DNA from: Bursaphelenchus xylophilus
Taxonomy: Eukaryota; Nematoda; Chromadorea; Rhabditida; Aphelenchoididae
Assembly (NCBI GenBank): GCA_904066235.2
Contig: CAJFCV020000001.1
Coordinates: 10,287,291 to 10,351,290, forward strand
Length of the DNA: 64,000 nucleotides
Direction: 5' to 3'
The notes below the pieces were generated by a model that saw only the letters and a program-made list of their open reading frames with translations, made no database searches and was not told the DNA's origin. Within the stretch, counting starts at the first letter, position 1. The number at the start of each line of letters is the position of its first letter. The position numbers were made by a program, and so were the translations under genes. Shown one piece after another: positions 1-14,006 of the stretch.

Positions 1-1432
1 GATTTTAGCATGGCAAGTTTCAGCATTTTTGGAATCAAATTGCGCCGACACTGGGCGAAACACTCTGATATTATACTAGACACCGGTTTTAAAAAAAGTG
101 AATTAGTGATGAAGGAGTGAATTGACAAGACATACACCATTCGAAAGCTAATCGCATGAGATTTTAGCATGGCAAGTTTCAGCATTTTTGGAATCAAACT
201 ACGCCCGCCCCAGGCCAAAAACTCTGATATTATACTAGACACCGGTTTTAAAAAAAGTGAATTAGTGATGAAGGAGTGAATTGACAAGACATACACCATT
301 CGAAAGCTAATCGCCTGAGATTTTAGCATGGCAAGTTTCAGCATTTTTGGAATCAAATTGCGCCGACACTGGGCGAAACACTCTGATATTATACTAGACA
401 CCGGTTTTAAAAAAAGTGAATTAGTGATGAAGGAGTGAATTGACAAGACATACACCATTCGAAAGCTAATCGCCTGAGATTTTAGCATGGCAAGTTTCAG
501 CATTTTTGGAATCAAATTGCGCCGACACTGGGCGAAACACTCTGATATTATACTAGACACCGGTTTTAAAAAAAGTGAATTAGTGATGAAGGAGTGAATT
601 GACAAGACATACACCATTCGAAAGCTAATCGCCTGAGATTTTAGCATGGCAAGTTTCAGCATTTTTGGAATCAAACTACGCCCGCCCCAGGCCAAAAACT
701 CTGATATTATACTAGACACCGGTTTTAAAAAAAGTGAATTAGTGATGAAGGAGTGAATTGACAAGACATACACCATTCGAAAGCTAATCGCCTGAGATTT
801 TAGCATGGCAAGTTTCAGCATTTTTGGAATCAAATTGCGCCGACACTGGGCGAAACACTCTGATATTATACTAGACACCGGTTTTAAAAAAAGTGAATTA
901 GTGATGAAGGAGTGAATTGACAAGACATACACCATTCGAAAGCTAATCGCCTGAGATTTTAGCATGGCAAGTTTCAGCATTTTTGGAATCAAATTGCGCC
1001 GACACTGGGCGAAACACTCTGATATTATACTAGACACCGGTTTTAAAAAAAAGTGAATTAGTGATGAAGGAGTGAATTGACAAGACATACACCATTCGAA
1101 AGCTAATTGCCTGAGATTTTAGCATGGCAAGTTTCAGCTCTTTTGCAATCAAATTACGCCGACACTGGGCGAAAAACTCTGATATTATACTAGACACCGG
1201 TTTTAAAAAAAGTGAATTAGTGATGAAGGAGTGAATTGACAAGACATACACCATTCGAAAGCTAATCGCCTGAGATTTTAGCATGGCAAGTTTCAGCATT
1301 TTTGGAATCAAATTGCGCCGACACTGGGCGAAACACTCTGATATTATACTAGACACCGGTTTTAAAAAAAGTGAATTAGTGATGAAGGAGTGAATTGACA
1401 AGACATACACCATTCGAAAGCTAATCGCCTGA

Positions 1433-2545
1433 GATTTTAGCGTGGCAAGTTTCAGCATTTTTGGAATCAAATTGCGCCGACACTGGGCGAAACACTCTGA
1501 TATTATACTAGACACCGGTTTTAAAAAAAGTGAATTAGTGATGAAGGAGTGAATTGACAAGACATACACCATTCGAAAGCTAATCGCCTGAGATTTTAGC
1601 ATGGCAAGTTTCAGCATTTTTGGAATCAAATTGCGCCGACACTGGGCGAAACACTCTGATATTATACTAGACACCGGTTTTAAAAAAAGTGAATTAGTGA
1701 TGAAGGAGTGAATTGACAAGACATACACCATTCGAAAGCTAATTGCCTGAGATTTTAGCATGGCAAGTTTCAGCTCTTTTGCAATCAAATTACGCCGACA
1801 CTGGGCGAAAAACTCTGATATTATACTAGATACCGGTTTTAAAAAAAGTGAATTAGTGATGACGGAGTGAATTGACAAGACATACGCCATTCGAAAGCTA
1901 ATCGCCTGAGATTTTAGCATGGCAAGTTTCAGCATTTTTGGAATCAAACTACGCCCGCCCCAGGCCAAAAACTCTGATATTATACTAGACACCGGTTTTA
2001 AAAAAAGTGAATTAGTGATGAAGGAGTGAATTGACAAGACATACACCATTCGAAAGCTAATCGCCTGAGATTTTAGCATGGCAAGTTTCAGCATTTTTGG
2101 AATCAAACTGCGCCCACACTGGGCGAAACACTCTGATATTATACTAGACACCGGTTTTAAAAAAAGTGAATTAGTGATGAAGGAGTGAATTGACAAGACA
2201 TACACCATTCGAAAGCTAATTGCCTGAGATTTTAGCATGGCAAGTTTCAGCTCTTTTGCAATCAAATTACGCCGACACTGGGCGAAAAACTCTGATATTA
2301 TACTAGACACCGGTTTTAAAAAAAGTGAATTAGTGATGAAGGAGTGAATTGACAAGACATACACCATTCGAAAGCTAATCGCCTGAGATTTTAGCATGGC
2401 AAGTTTCAGCATTTTTGGAATCAAATTGCGCCGACACTGGGCGAAACACTCTGATATTATACTAGACACCGGTTTTAAAAAAAGTGAATTAGTGATGAAG
2501 GAGTGAATTGACAAGACATACACCATTCGAAAGCTAATTGCCTGA
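1433..2545. repeat. 13-monomer HOR period, copy 1 (shared 7 monomers)
   Basis: Seven consecutive monomers read Bg, B, C(GATACC), A, D, C, B. The identical order, with the same linked variants, recurs 13 monomers later at 3,500-4,613, an offset of 2,067 bp (13 x 159). The Bg marker GCGTGG occurs at 1,442, 2,873 and 3,509, that is 9 and then 4 monomers apart. The 13-mer is therefore itself built from a 9-mer and a 4-mer step. Monomer assignment was done by eye from the cassette sequences. Confidence 0.78.
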
Positions 2546-3499
2546 GATTTTAGCATGGCAAGTTTCAGCTCTTTTGCAATCAAATTACGCCGACACTGGG
2601 CGAAAAACTCTGATATTATACTAGACACCGGTTTTAAAAAAAGTGAATTAGTGATGAAGGAGTGAATTGACAAGACATACACCATTCGAAAGCTAATCGC
2701 CTGAGATTTTAGCATGGCAAGTTTCAGCATTTTTGGAATCAAATTGCGCCGACACTGGGCGAAACACTCTGATATTATACTAGACACCGGTTTTAAAAAA
2801 AGTGAATTAGTGATGAAGGAGTGAATTGACAAGACATACACCATTCGAAAGCTAATCGCCTGAGATTTTAGCGTGGCAAGTTTCAGCATTTTTGGAATCA
2901 AATTGCGCCGACACTGGGCGAAACACTCTGATATTATACTAGACACCGGTTTTAAAAAAAGTGAATTAGTGATGAAGGAGTGAATTGACAAGACATACAC
3001 CATTCGAAAGCTAATCGCCTGAGATTTTAGCATGGCAAGTTTCAGCATTTTTGGAATCAAATTGCGCCGACACTGGGCGAAACACTCTGATATTATACTA
3101 GACACCGGTTTTAAAAAAAGTGAATTAGTGATGAAGGAGTGAATTGACAAGACATACACCATTCGAAAGCTAATTGCCTGAGATTTTAGCATGGCAAGTT
3201 TCAGCTCTTTTGCAATCAAATTACGCCGACACTGGGCGAAAAACTCTGATATTATACTAGATACCGGTTTTAAAAAAAGTGAATTAGTGATGACGGAGTG
3301 AATTGACAAGACATACGCCATTCGAAAGCTAATCGCCTGAGATTTTAGCATGGCAAGTTTCAGCTCTTTTGCAATCAAATTGCGCCGACACTGGGCGAAA
3401 CACTCTGATATTATACTAGACACCGGTTTTAAAAAAAGTGAATTAGTGATGAAGGAGTGAATTGACAAGACATACACCATTCGAAAGCTAATCGCCTGA

Positions 3500-4613
3500 G
3501 ATTTTAGCGTGGCAAGTTTCAGCATTTTTGGAATCAAATTGCGCCGACACTGGGCGAAACACTCTGATATTATACTAGACACCGGTTTTAAAAAAAGTGA
3601 ATTAGTGATGAAGGAGTGAATTGACAAGACATACACCATTCGAAAGCTAATCGCCTGAGATTTTAGCATGGCAAGTTTCAGCATTTTTGGAATCAAATTG
3701 CGCCGACACTGGGCGAAACACTCTGATATTATACTAGACACCGGTTTTAAAAAAAGTGAATTAGTGATGAAGGAGTGAATTGACAAGACATACACCATTC
3801 GAAAGCTAATTGCCTGAGATTTTAGCATGGCAAGTTTCAGCTCTTTTGCAATCAAATTACGCCGACACTGGGCGAAAAACTCTGATATTATACTAGATAC
3901 CGGTTTTAAAAAAAGTGAATTAGTGATGACGGAGTGAATTGACAAGACATACGCCATTCGAAAGCTAATCGCCTGAGATTTTAGCATGGCAAGTTTCAGC
4001 ATTTTTGGAATCAAACTACGCCCGCCCCAGGCCAAAAACTCTGATATTATACTAGACACCGGTTTTAAAAAAAGTGAATTAGTGATGAAGGAGTGAATTG
4101 ACAAGACATACACCATTCGAAAGCTAATCGCCTGAGATTTTAGCATGGCAAGTTTCAGCATTTTTGGAATCAAACTGCGCCCACACTGGGCGAAACACTC
4201 TGATATTATACTAGACACCGGTTTTAAAAAAAGTGAATTAGTGATGAAGGAGTGAATTGACAAGACATACACCATTCGAAAGCTAATTGCCTGAGATTTT
4301 AGCATGGCAAGTTTCAGCTCTTTTGCAATCAAATTACGCCGACACTGGGCGAAAAACTCTGATATTATACTAGACACCGGTTTTAAAAAAAAGTGAATTA
4401 GTGATGAAGGAGTGAATTGACAAGACATACACCATTCGAAAGCTAATCGCCTGAGATTTTAGCATGGCAAGTTTCAGCATTTTTGGAATCAAATTGCGCC
4501 GACACTGGGCGAAACACTCTGATATTATACTAGACACCGGTTTTAAAAAAAGTGAATTAGTGATGAAGGAGTGAATTGACAAGACATACACCATTCGAAA
4601 GCTAATCGCCTGA
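3500..4613. repeat. 13-monomer HOR period, copy 2
   Basis: Repeats the order Bg, B, C(GATACC), A, D, C, B of the block at 1,433-2,545. It differs in length by one base because the C monomer starting near 4,295 carries A8 rather than A7. The monomer before it is CB (near 3,341), whereas copy 1 is preceded by B, so the shared block ends there. Confidence 0.75.
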
Positions 4614-7600
4614 GATTTTAGCATGGCAAGTTTCAGCATTTTTGGAATCAAATTGCGCCGACACTGGGCGAAACACTCTGATATTATACTAGACACCGGT
4701 TTTAAAAAAAGTGAATTAGTGATGAAGGAGTGAATTGACAAGACATACACCATTCGAAAGCTAATTGCCTGAGATTTTAGCATGGCAAGTTTCAGCTCTT
4801 TTGCAATCAAATTACGCCGACACTGGGCGAAAAACTCTGATATTATACTAGATACCGGTTTTAAAAAAAGTGAATTAGTGATGACGGAGTGAATTGACAA
4901 GACATACGCCATTCGAAAGCTAATCGCCTGAGATTTTAGCATGGCAAGTTTCAGCATTTTTGGAATCAAACTACGCCCGCCCCAGGCCAAAAACTCTGAT
5001 ATTATACTAGACACCGGTTTTAAAAAAAGTGAATTAGTGATGAAGGAGTGAATTGACAAGACATACACCATTCGAAAGCTAATCGCCTGAGATTTTAGCA
5101 TGGCAAGTTTCAGCATTTTTGGAATCAAACTACGCCCACACTGGGCGAAACACTCTGATATTATACTAGACACCGGTTTTAAAAAAAGTGAATTAGTGAT
5201 GAAGGAGTGAATTGACAAGACATACACCATTCGAAAGCTAATCGCCTGAGATTTTAGCATGGCAAGTTTCAGCATTTTTGGAATCAAACTACGCCCGCCC
5301 CAGGCCAAAAACTCTGATATTATACTAGACACCGGTTTTAAAAAAAAGTGAATTAGTGATGAAGGAGTGAATTGACAAGACATACACCATTCGAAAGCTA
5401 ATCGCCTGAGATTTTAGCATGGCAAGTTTCAGCATTTTTGGAATCAAATTGCGCCGACACTGGGCGAAACACTCTGATATTATACTAGACACCGGTTTTA
5501 AAAAAAGTGAATTAGTGATGAAGGAGTGAATTGACAAGACATACACCATTCGAAAGCTAATCGCCTGAGATTTTAGCATGGCAAGTTTCAGCTTTTTTGG
5601 AATCAAATTGCGCCGACACTGGGCGAAACACTCTGATATTATACTAGACACCGGTTTTAAAAAAAGTGAATTAGTGATGAAGGAGTGAATTGACAAGACA
5701 TACACCATTCGAAAGCTAATCGCCTGAGATTTTAGCGTGGCAAGTTTCAGCATTTTTGGAATCAAACTGCGCCCACACTGGGCGAAACACTCTGATATTA
5801 TACTAGACACCGGTTTAAAAAAAAGTGAATTAGTGATGAAGGAGTGAATTGACAAGACATACACCATTCGAAAGCTAATCGCCTGAGATTTTAGCATGGC
5901 AAGTTTCAGCATTTTTGGAATCAAACTACGCCCGCCCCAGGCCAAAAACTCTGATATTATACTAGACACCGGTTTTAAAAAAAGTGAATTAGTGATGAAG
6001 GAGTGAATTGACAAGACATACACCATTCGAAAGCTAATTGCCTGAGATTTTAGCATGGCAAGTTTCAGCTCTTTTGCAATCAAATTACGCCGACACTGGG
6101 CGAAAAACTCTGATATTATACTAGATACCGGTTTTAAAAAAAAGTGAATTAGTGATGACGGAGTGAATTGACAAGACATACGCCATTCGAAAGCTAATCG
6201 CCTGAGATTTTAGCATGGCAAGTTTCAGCATTTTTGGAATCAAACTACGCCCGCCCCAGGCCAAAAACTCTGATATTATACTAGACACCGGTTTTAAAAA
6301 AAGTGAATTAGTGATGAAGGAGTGAATTGACAAGACATACACCATTCGAAAGCTAATCGCCTGAGATTTTAGCATGGCAAGTTTCAGCATTTTTGGAATC
6401 AAACTACGCCCACACTGGGCGAAACACTCTGATATTATACTAGACACCGGTTTTAAAAAAAAGTGAATTAGTGATGAAGGAGTGAATTGACAAGACATAC
6501 ACCATTCGAAAGCTAATCGCCTGAGATTTTAGCATGGCAAGTTTCAGCATTTTTGGAATCAAACTACGCCCGCCCCAGGCCAAAAACTCTGATATTATAC
6601 TAGACACCGGTTTTAAAAAAAAGTGAATTAGTGATGAAGGAGTGAATTGACAAGACATACACCATTCGAAAGCTAATCGCCTGAGATTTTAGCATGGCAA
6701 GTTTCAGCATTTTTGGAATCAAATTGCGCCGACACTGGGCGAAACACTCTGATATTATACTAGACACCGGTTTTAAAAAAAGTGAATTAGTGATGAAGGA
6801 GTGAATTGACAAGACATACACCATTCGAAAGCTAATCGCCTGAGATTTTAGCGTGGCAAGTTTCAGCTCTTTTGCAATCAAATTGCGCCGACACTGGGCG
6901 AAACACTCTGATATTATACTAGACACCGGTTTTAAAAAAAGTGAATTAGTGATGAAGGAGTGAATTGACAAGACATACACCATTCGAAAGCTAATTGCCT
7001 GAGATTTTAGCATGGCAAGTTTCAGCATTTTTGGAATCAAACTACGCCCGCCCCAGGCCAAAAACTCTGATATTATACTAGACACCGGTTTTAAAAAAAA
7101 GTGAATTAGTGATGAAGGAGTGAATTGACAAGACATACACCATTCGAAAGCTAATCGCCTGAGATTTTAGCGTGGCAAGTTTCAGCTCTTTTGCAATCAA
7201 ACTGCGCCCACACTGGGCGAAACACTCTGATATTATACTAGACACCGGTTTAAAAAAAAAGTGAATTAGTGATGAAGGAGTGAATTGACAAGACATACAC
7301 CATTCGAAAGCTAATCGCCTGAGATTTTAGCATGGCAAGTTTCAGCATTTTTGGAATCAAACTACGCCCGCCCCAGGCCAAAAACTCTGATATTATACTA
7401 GACACCGGTTTTAAAAAAAGTGAATTAGTGATGAAGGAGTGAATTGACAAGACATACACCATTCGAAAGCTAATTGCCTGAGATTTTAGCATGGCAAGTT
7501 TCAGCTCTTTTGCAATCAAATTACGCCGACACTGGGCGAAAAACTCTGATATTATACTAGATACCGGTTTTAAAAAAAGTGAATTAGTGATGACGGAGTG

Positions 7601-8118
7601 AATTGACAAGACATACGCCATTCGAAAGCTAATCGCCTGAGATTTTAGCATGGCAAGTTTCAGCATTTTTGGAATCAAACTACGCCCGCCCCAGGCCAAA
7701 AACTCTGATATTATACTAGACACCGGTTTTAAAAAAAGTGAATTAGTGATGAAGGAGTGAATTGACAAGACATACACCATTCGAAAGCTAATCGCCTGAG
7801 ATTTTAGCATGGCAAGTTTCAGCATTTTTGGAATCAAACTACGCCCACACTGGGCGAAACACTCTGATATTATACTAGACACCGGTTTTAAAAAAAGTGA
7901 ATTAGTGATGAAGGAGTGAATTGACAAGACATACACCATTCGAAAGCTAATCGCCTGAGATTTTAGCATGGCAAGTTTCAGCATTTTTGGAATCAAACTA
8001 CGCCCGCCCCAGGCCAAAAACTCTGATATTATACTAGACACCGGTTTTAAAAAAAAGTGAATTAGTGATGAAGGAGTGAATTGACAAGACATACACCATT
8101 CGAAAGCTAATCGCCTGA

Positions 8119-10170
8119 GATTTTAGCATGGCAAGTTTCAGCATTTTTGGAATCAAATTGCGCCGACACTGGGCGAAACACTCTGATATTATACTAGACA
8201 CCGGTTTTAAAAAAAGTGAATTAGTGATGAAGGAGTGAATTGACAAGACATACACCATTCGAAAGCTAATCGCCTGAGATTTTAGCGTGGCAAGTTTCAG
8301 CTCTTTTGCAATCAAATTGCGCCGACACTGGGCGAAACACTCTGATATTATACTAGACACCGGTTTTAAAAAAAGTGAATTAGTGATGAAGGAGTGAATT
8401 GACAAGACATACACCATTCGAAAGCTAATTGCCTGAGATTTTAGCATGGCAAGTTTCAGCTCTTTTGCAATCAAATTGCGCCGACACTGGGCGAAACACT
8501 CTGATATTATACTAGACACCGGTTTTAAAAAAAAGTGAATTAGTGATGAAGGAGTGAATTGACAAGACATACACCATTCGAAAGCTAATCGCCTGAGATT
8601 TTAGCATGGCAAGTTTCAGCATTTTTGGAATCAAACTACGCCCGCCCCAGGCCAAAAACTCTGATATTATACTAGACACCGGTTTTAAAAAAAGTGAATT
8701 AGTGATGAAGGAGTGAATTGACAAGACATACACCATTCGAAAGCTAATTGCCTGAGATTTTAGCATGGCAAGTTTCAGCTCTTTTGCAATCAAATTACGC
8801 CGACACTGGGCGAAAAACTCTGATATTATACTAGACACCGGTTTTAAAAAAAGTGAATTAGTGATGACGGAGTGAATTGACAAGACATACGCCATTCGAA
8901 AGCTAATCGCCTGAGATTTTAGCATGGCAAGTTTCAGCATTTTTGGAATCAAATTGCGCCGACACTGGGCGAAACACTCTGATATTATACTAGACACCGG
9001 TTTTAAAAAAAGTGAATTAGTGATGAAGGAGTGAATTGAAAAGACATACACCATTCGAAAGCTAATCGCCTGAGATTTTAGCATGGCAAGTTTCAGCATT
9101 TTTGGAATCAAACTACGCCCGCCCCAGGCCAAAAACTCTGATATTATACTAGACACCGGTTTTAAAAAAAGTGAATTAGTGATGAAGGAGTGAATTGACA
9201 AGACATACACCATTCGAAAGCTAATTGCCTGAGATTTTAGCATGGCAAGTTTCAGCTCTTTTGCAATCAAATTACGCCGACACTGGGCGAAAAACTCTGA
9301 TATTATACTAGATACCGGTTTTAAAAAAAGTGAATTAGTGATGAAGGAGTGAATTGACAAGACATACACCATTCGAAAGCTAATCGCCTGTGATTTTAGC
9401 ATGGCAAGTTTCAGCATTTTTGGAATCAAACTACGCCCGCCCCAGGCCAAAAACTCTGATATTATACTAGACACCGGTTTTAAAAAAAGTGAATTAGTGA
9501 TGAAGGAGTGAATTGACAAGACATACACCATTCGAAAGCTAATTGCCTGAGATTTTAGCATGGCAAGTTTCAGCTCTTTTGCAATCAAATTACGCCGACA
9601 CTGGGCGAAAAACTCTGATATTATACTAGATACCGGTTTTAAAAAAAGTGAATTAGTGATGAAGGAGTGAATTGACAAGACATACACCATTCGAAAGCTA
9701 ATCGCCTGAGATTTTAGCATGGCAAGTTTCAGCATTTTTGGAATCAAACTACGCCCGCCCCAGGCCAAAAACTCTGATATTATACTAGACACCGGTTTTA
9801 AAAAAAGTGAATTAGTGATGAAGGAGTGAATTGACAAGACATACACCATTCGAAAGCTAATCGCCTGAGATTTTAGCATGGCAAGTTTCAGCATTTTTGG
9901 AATCAAACTACGCCCGCCCCAGGCCAAAAACTCTGATATTATACTAGACACCGGTTTTAAAAAAAGTGAATTAGTGATGAAGCAGTGAATTGACAAGACA
10001 TACACCATTCGAAAGCTAATCGCCTGAGATTTTAGCATGGCAAGTTTCAGCATTTTTGGAATCAAACTACGCCCGCCCCAGGCCAAAAACTCTGATATTA
10101 TACTAGACACCGGTTTTAAAAAAAGTGAATTAGTGATGAAGGAGTGAATTGACAAGACATACACCATTCG
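8119..10170. repeat. Dispersed duplication, copy 1 (~2 kb)
   Basis: A run starting B, CBg, CB, A, C, B. It carries two rare private variants: GAATTGAAAAG in place of GAATTGACAAG near 9,038, and GAAGCAGTG in place of GAAGGAGTG at 9,983. Both recur in the same relative order in the block at about 16,871-18,779. The first marker is offset by 8,752 bp and the second by 8,593 bp. The 159-bp drop equals exactly one monomer, the A monomer starting near 9,073, which is missing from the second copy. Confidence 0.8.
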
Positions 10171-12891
10171 AAAGCTAATTGCCTGAGATTTTAGCATGGC
10201 AAGTTTCAGCTCTTTTGCAATCAAATTACGCCGACACTGGGCGAAAAACTCTGATATTATACTAGATACCGGTTTTAAAAAAAGTGAATTAGTGATGACG
10301 GAGTGAATTGACAAGACATACGCCATTCGAAAGCTAATCGCCTGAGATTTTAGCATGGCAAGTTTCAGCATTTTTGGAATCAAACTACGCCCGCCCCAGG
10401 CCAAAAACTCTGATATTATACTAGACACCGGTTTTAAAAAAAGTGAATTAGTGATGAAGGAGTGAATTGACAAGACATACACCATTCGAAAGCTAATCGC
10501 CTGAGATTTTAGCATGGCAAGTTTCAGCTCTTTTGCAATCAAATTACGCCGACACTGGGCGAAAAACTCTGATATTATACTAGATACCGGTTTTAAAAAA
10601 AGTGAATTAGTGATGACGGAGTGAATTGACAAGACATACGCCATTCGAAAGCTAATCGCCTGAGATTTTAGCATGGCAAGTTTCAGCATTTTTGGAATCA
10701 AACTACGCCCGCCCCAGGCCAAAAACTCTGATATTATACTAGACACCGGTTTTAAAAAAAGTGAATTAGTGATGAAGGAGTGAATTGACAAGACATACAC
10801 CATTCGAAAGCTAATCGCCTGAGATTTTAGCATGGCAAGTTTCAGCATTTTTGGAATCAAACTACGCCCACACTGGGCGAAACACTCTGATATTATACTA
10901 GACACCGGTTTTAAAAAAAGTGAATTAGTGATGAAGGAGTGAATTGACAAGACATACACCATTCGAAAGCTAATCGCCTGAGATTTTAGCATGGCAAGTT
11001 TCAGCATTTTTGGAATCAAACTACGCCCGCCCCAGGCCAAAAACTCTGATATTATACTAGACACCGGTTTTAAAAAAAGTGAATTAGTGATGAAGGAGTG
11101 AATTGACAAGACATACACCATTCGAAAGCTAATCGCCTGAGATTTTAGCATGGCAAGTTTCAGCATTTTTGGAATCAAATTGCGCCGACACTGGGCGAAA
11201 CACTCTGATATTATACTAGACACCGGTTTTAAAAAAAGTGAATTAGTGATGAAGGAGTGAATTGACAAGACATACACCATTCGAAAGCTAATCGCCTGAG
11301 ATTTTAGCATGGCAAGTTTCAGCTTTTTTGGAATCAAACTGCGCCCACACTGGGCGAAACACTCTGATATTATACTAGACACCGGTTTAAAAAAAAGTGA
11401 ATTAGTGATGAAGGAGTGAATTGACAAGACATACACCATTCGAAAGCTAATCGCCTGAGATTTTAGCATGGCAAGTTTCAGCATTTTTGGAATCAAATTG
11501 CGCCGACACTGGGCGAAACACTCTGATATTATACTAGACACCGGTTTTAAAAAAAGTGAATTAGTGATGAAGGAGTGAATTGACAAGACATACACCATTC
11601 GAAAGCTAATCGCCTGAGATTTTAGCGTGGCAAGTTTCAGCATTTTTGGAATCAAACTGCGCCCACACTGGGCGAAACACTCTGATATTATACTAGACAC
11701 CGGTTTAAAAAAAAGTGAATTAGTGATGAAGGAGTGAATTGACAAGACATACACCATTCGAAAGCTAATCGCCTGAGATTTTAGCATGGCAAGTTTCAGC
11801 ATTTTTGGAATCAAACTACGCCCGCCCCAGGCCAAAAACTCTGATATTATACTAGACACCGGTTTTAAAAAAAAGTGAATTAGTGATGAAGGAGTGAATT
11901 GACAAGACATACACCATTCGAAAGCTAATTGCCTGAGATTTTAGCATGGCAAGTTTCAGCTCTTTTGCAATCAAATTACGCCGACACTGGGCGAAAAACT
12001 CTGATATTATACTAGATACCGGTTTTAAAAAAAGTGAATTAGTGATGACGGAGTGAATTGACAAGACATACGCCATTCGAAAGCTAATCGCCTGAGATTT
12101 TAGCATGGCAAGTTTCAGCATTTTTGGAATCAAACTACGCCCGCCCCAGGCCAAAAACTCTGATATTATACTAGACACCGGTTTTAAAAAAAAGTGAATT
12201 AGTGATGAAGGAGTGAATTGACAAGACATACACCATTCGAAAGCTAATCGCCTGAGATTTTAGCATGGCAAGTTTCAGCATTTTTGGAATCAAACTACGC
12301 CCACACTGGGCGAAACACTCTGATATTATACTAGACACCGGTTTTAAAAAAAGTGAATTAGTGATGAAGGAGTGAATTGACAAGACATACACCATTCGAA
12401 AGCTAATCGCCTGAGATTTTAGCATGGCAAGTTTCAGCATTTTTGGAATCAAACTACGCCCGCCCCAGGCCAAAAACTCTGATATTATACTAGACACCGG
12501 TTTTAAAAAAAGTGAATTAGTGATGAAGGAGTGAATTGACAAGACATACACCATTCGAAAGCTAATCGCCTGAGATTTTAGCATGGCAAGTTTCAGCATT
12601 TTTGGAATCAAATTGCGCCGACACTGGGCGAAACACTCTGATATTATACTAGACACCGGTTTTAAAAAAAGTGAATTAGTGATGAAGGAGTGAATTGACA
12701 AGACATACACCATTCGAAAGCTAATCGCCTGAGATTTTAGCGTGGCAAGTTTCAGCTCTTTTGCAATCAAATTGCGCCGACACTGGGCGAAACACTCTGA
12801 TATTATACTAGACACCGGTTTTAAAAAAAGTGAATTAGTGATGAAGGAGTGAATTGACAAGACATACACCATTCGAAAGCTAATCGCCTGA

Positions 12892-14006
12892 GATTTTAGC
12901 GTGGCAAGTTTCAGCATTTTTGGAATCAAACTGCGCCCACACTGGGCGAAACACTCTGATATTATACTAGACACCGGTTTAAAAAAAAGTGAATTAGTGA
13001 TGAAGGAGTGAATTGACAAGACATACACCATTCGAAAGCTAATCGCCTGGGATTTTAGCGTGGCAAGTTTCAGCTCTTTTGCAATCAAATTGCGCCGACA
13101 CTGGGCGAAACACTCTGATATTATACTAGACACCGGTTTTAAAAAAAGTGAATTAGTGATGAAGGAGTGAATTGACAAGACATACACCATTCGAAAGCTA
13201 ATCGCCTGAGATTTTAGCATGGCAAGTTTCAGCATTTTTGGAATCAAACTGCGCCCACACTGGGCGAAACACTCTGATATTATACTAGACACCGGTTTAA
13301 AAAAAAGTGAATTAGTGATGAAGGAGTGAATTGACAAGACATACACCATTCGAAAGCTAATCGCCTGAGATTTTAGCGTGGCAAGTTTCAGCATTTTTGG
13401 AATCAAACTGCGCCCACACTGGGCGAAACACTCTGATATTATACTAGACACCGGTTTAAAAAAAAGTGAATTAGTGATGAAGGAGTGAATTGACAAGACA
13501 TACACCATTCGAAAGCTAATCGCCTGAGATTTTAGCGTGGCAAGTTTCAGCTCTTTTGCAATCAAATTGCGCCGACACTGGGCGAAACACTCTGATATTA
13601 TACTAGACACCGGTTTTAAAAAAAAGTGAATTAGTGATGAAGGAGTGAATTGACAAGACATACACCATTCGAAAGCTAATCGCCTGAGATTTTAGCATGG
13701 CAAGTTTCAGCATTTTTGGAATCAAACTACGCCCGCCCCAGGCCAAAAACTCTGATATTATACTAGACACCGGTTTTAAAAAAAAGTGAATTAGTGATGA
13801 AGGAGTGAATTGACAAGACATACACCATTCGAAAGCCAATTGCCTGAGATTTTAGCATGGCAAGTTTCAGCATTTTTGGAATCAAACTACGCCCACACTG
13901 GGCGAAACACTCTGATATTATACTAGACACCGGTTTTAAAAAAAGTGAATTAGTGATGAAGGAGTGAATTGACAAGACATACACCATTCGAAAGCTAATC
14001 GCCTGA
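12892..14006. repeat. 7-monomer HOR, unit 1 (1,115 bp)
   Basis: Monomer order Dg, CBg (preceded by the private variant CCTGGGATT), D, Dg, CBg, A, D (preceded by GAAAGCCAATTGCC). The next unit at 14,007-15,119 repeats all seven in order. Private variants confirm the register: CCTGGGATT at 13,046 and 14,161, and GAAAGCCAATT at 13,837 and 14,950. The two offsets (1,115 and 1,113) differ only through A-tract length. Confidence 0.85.
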
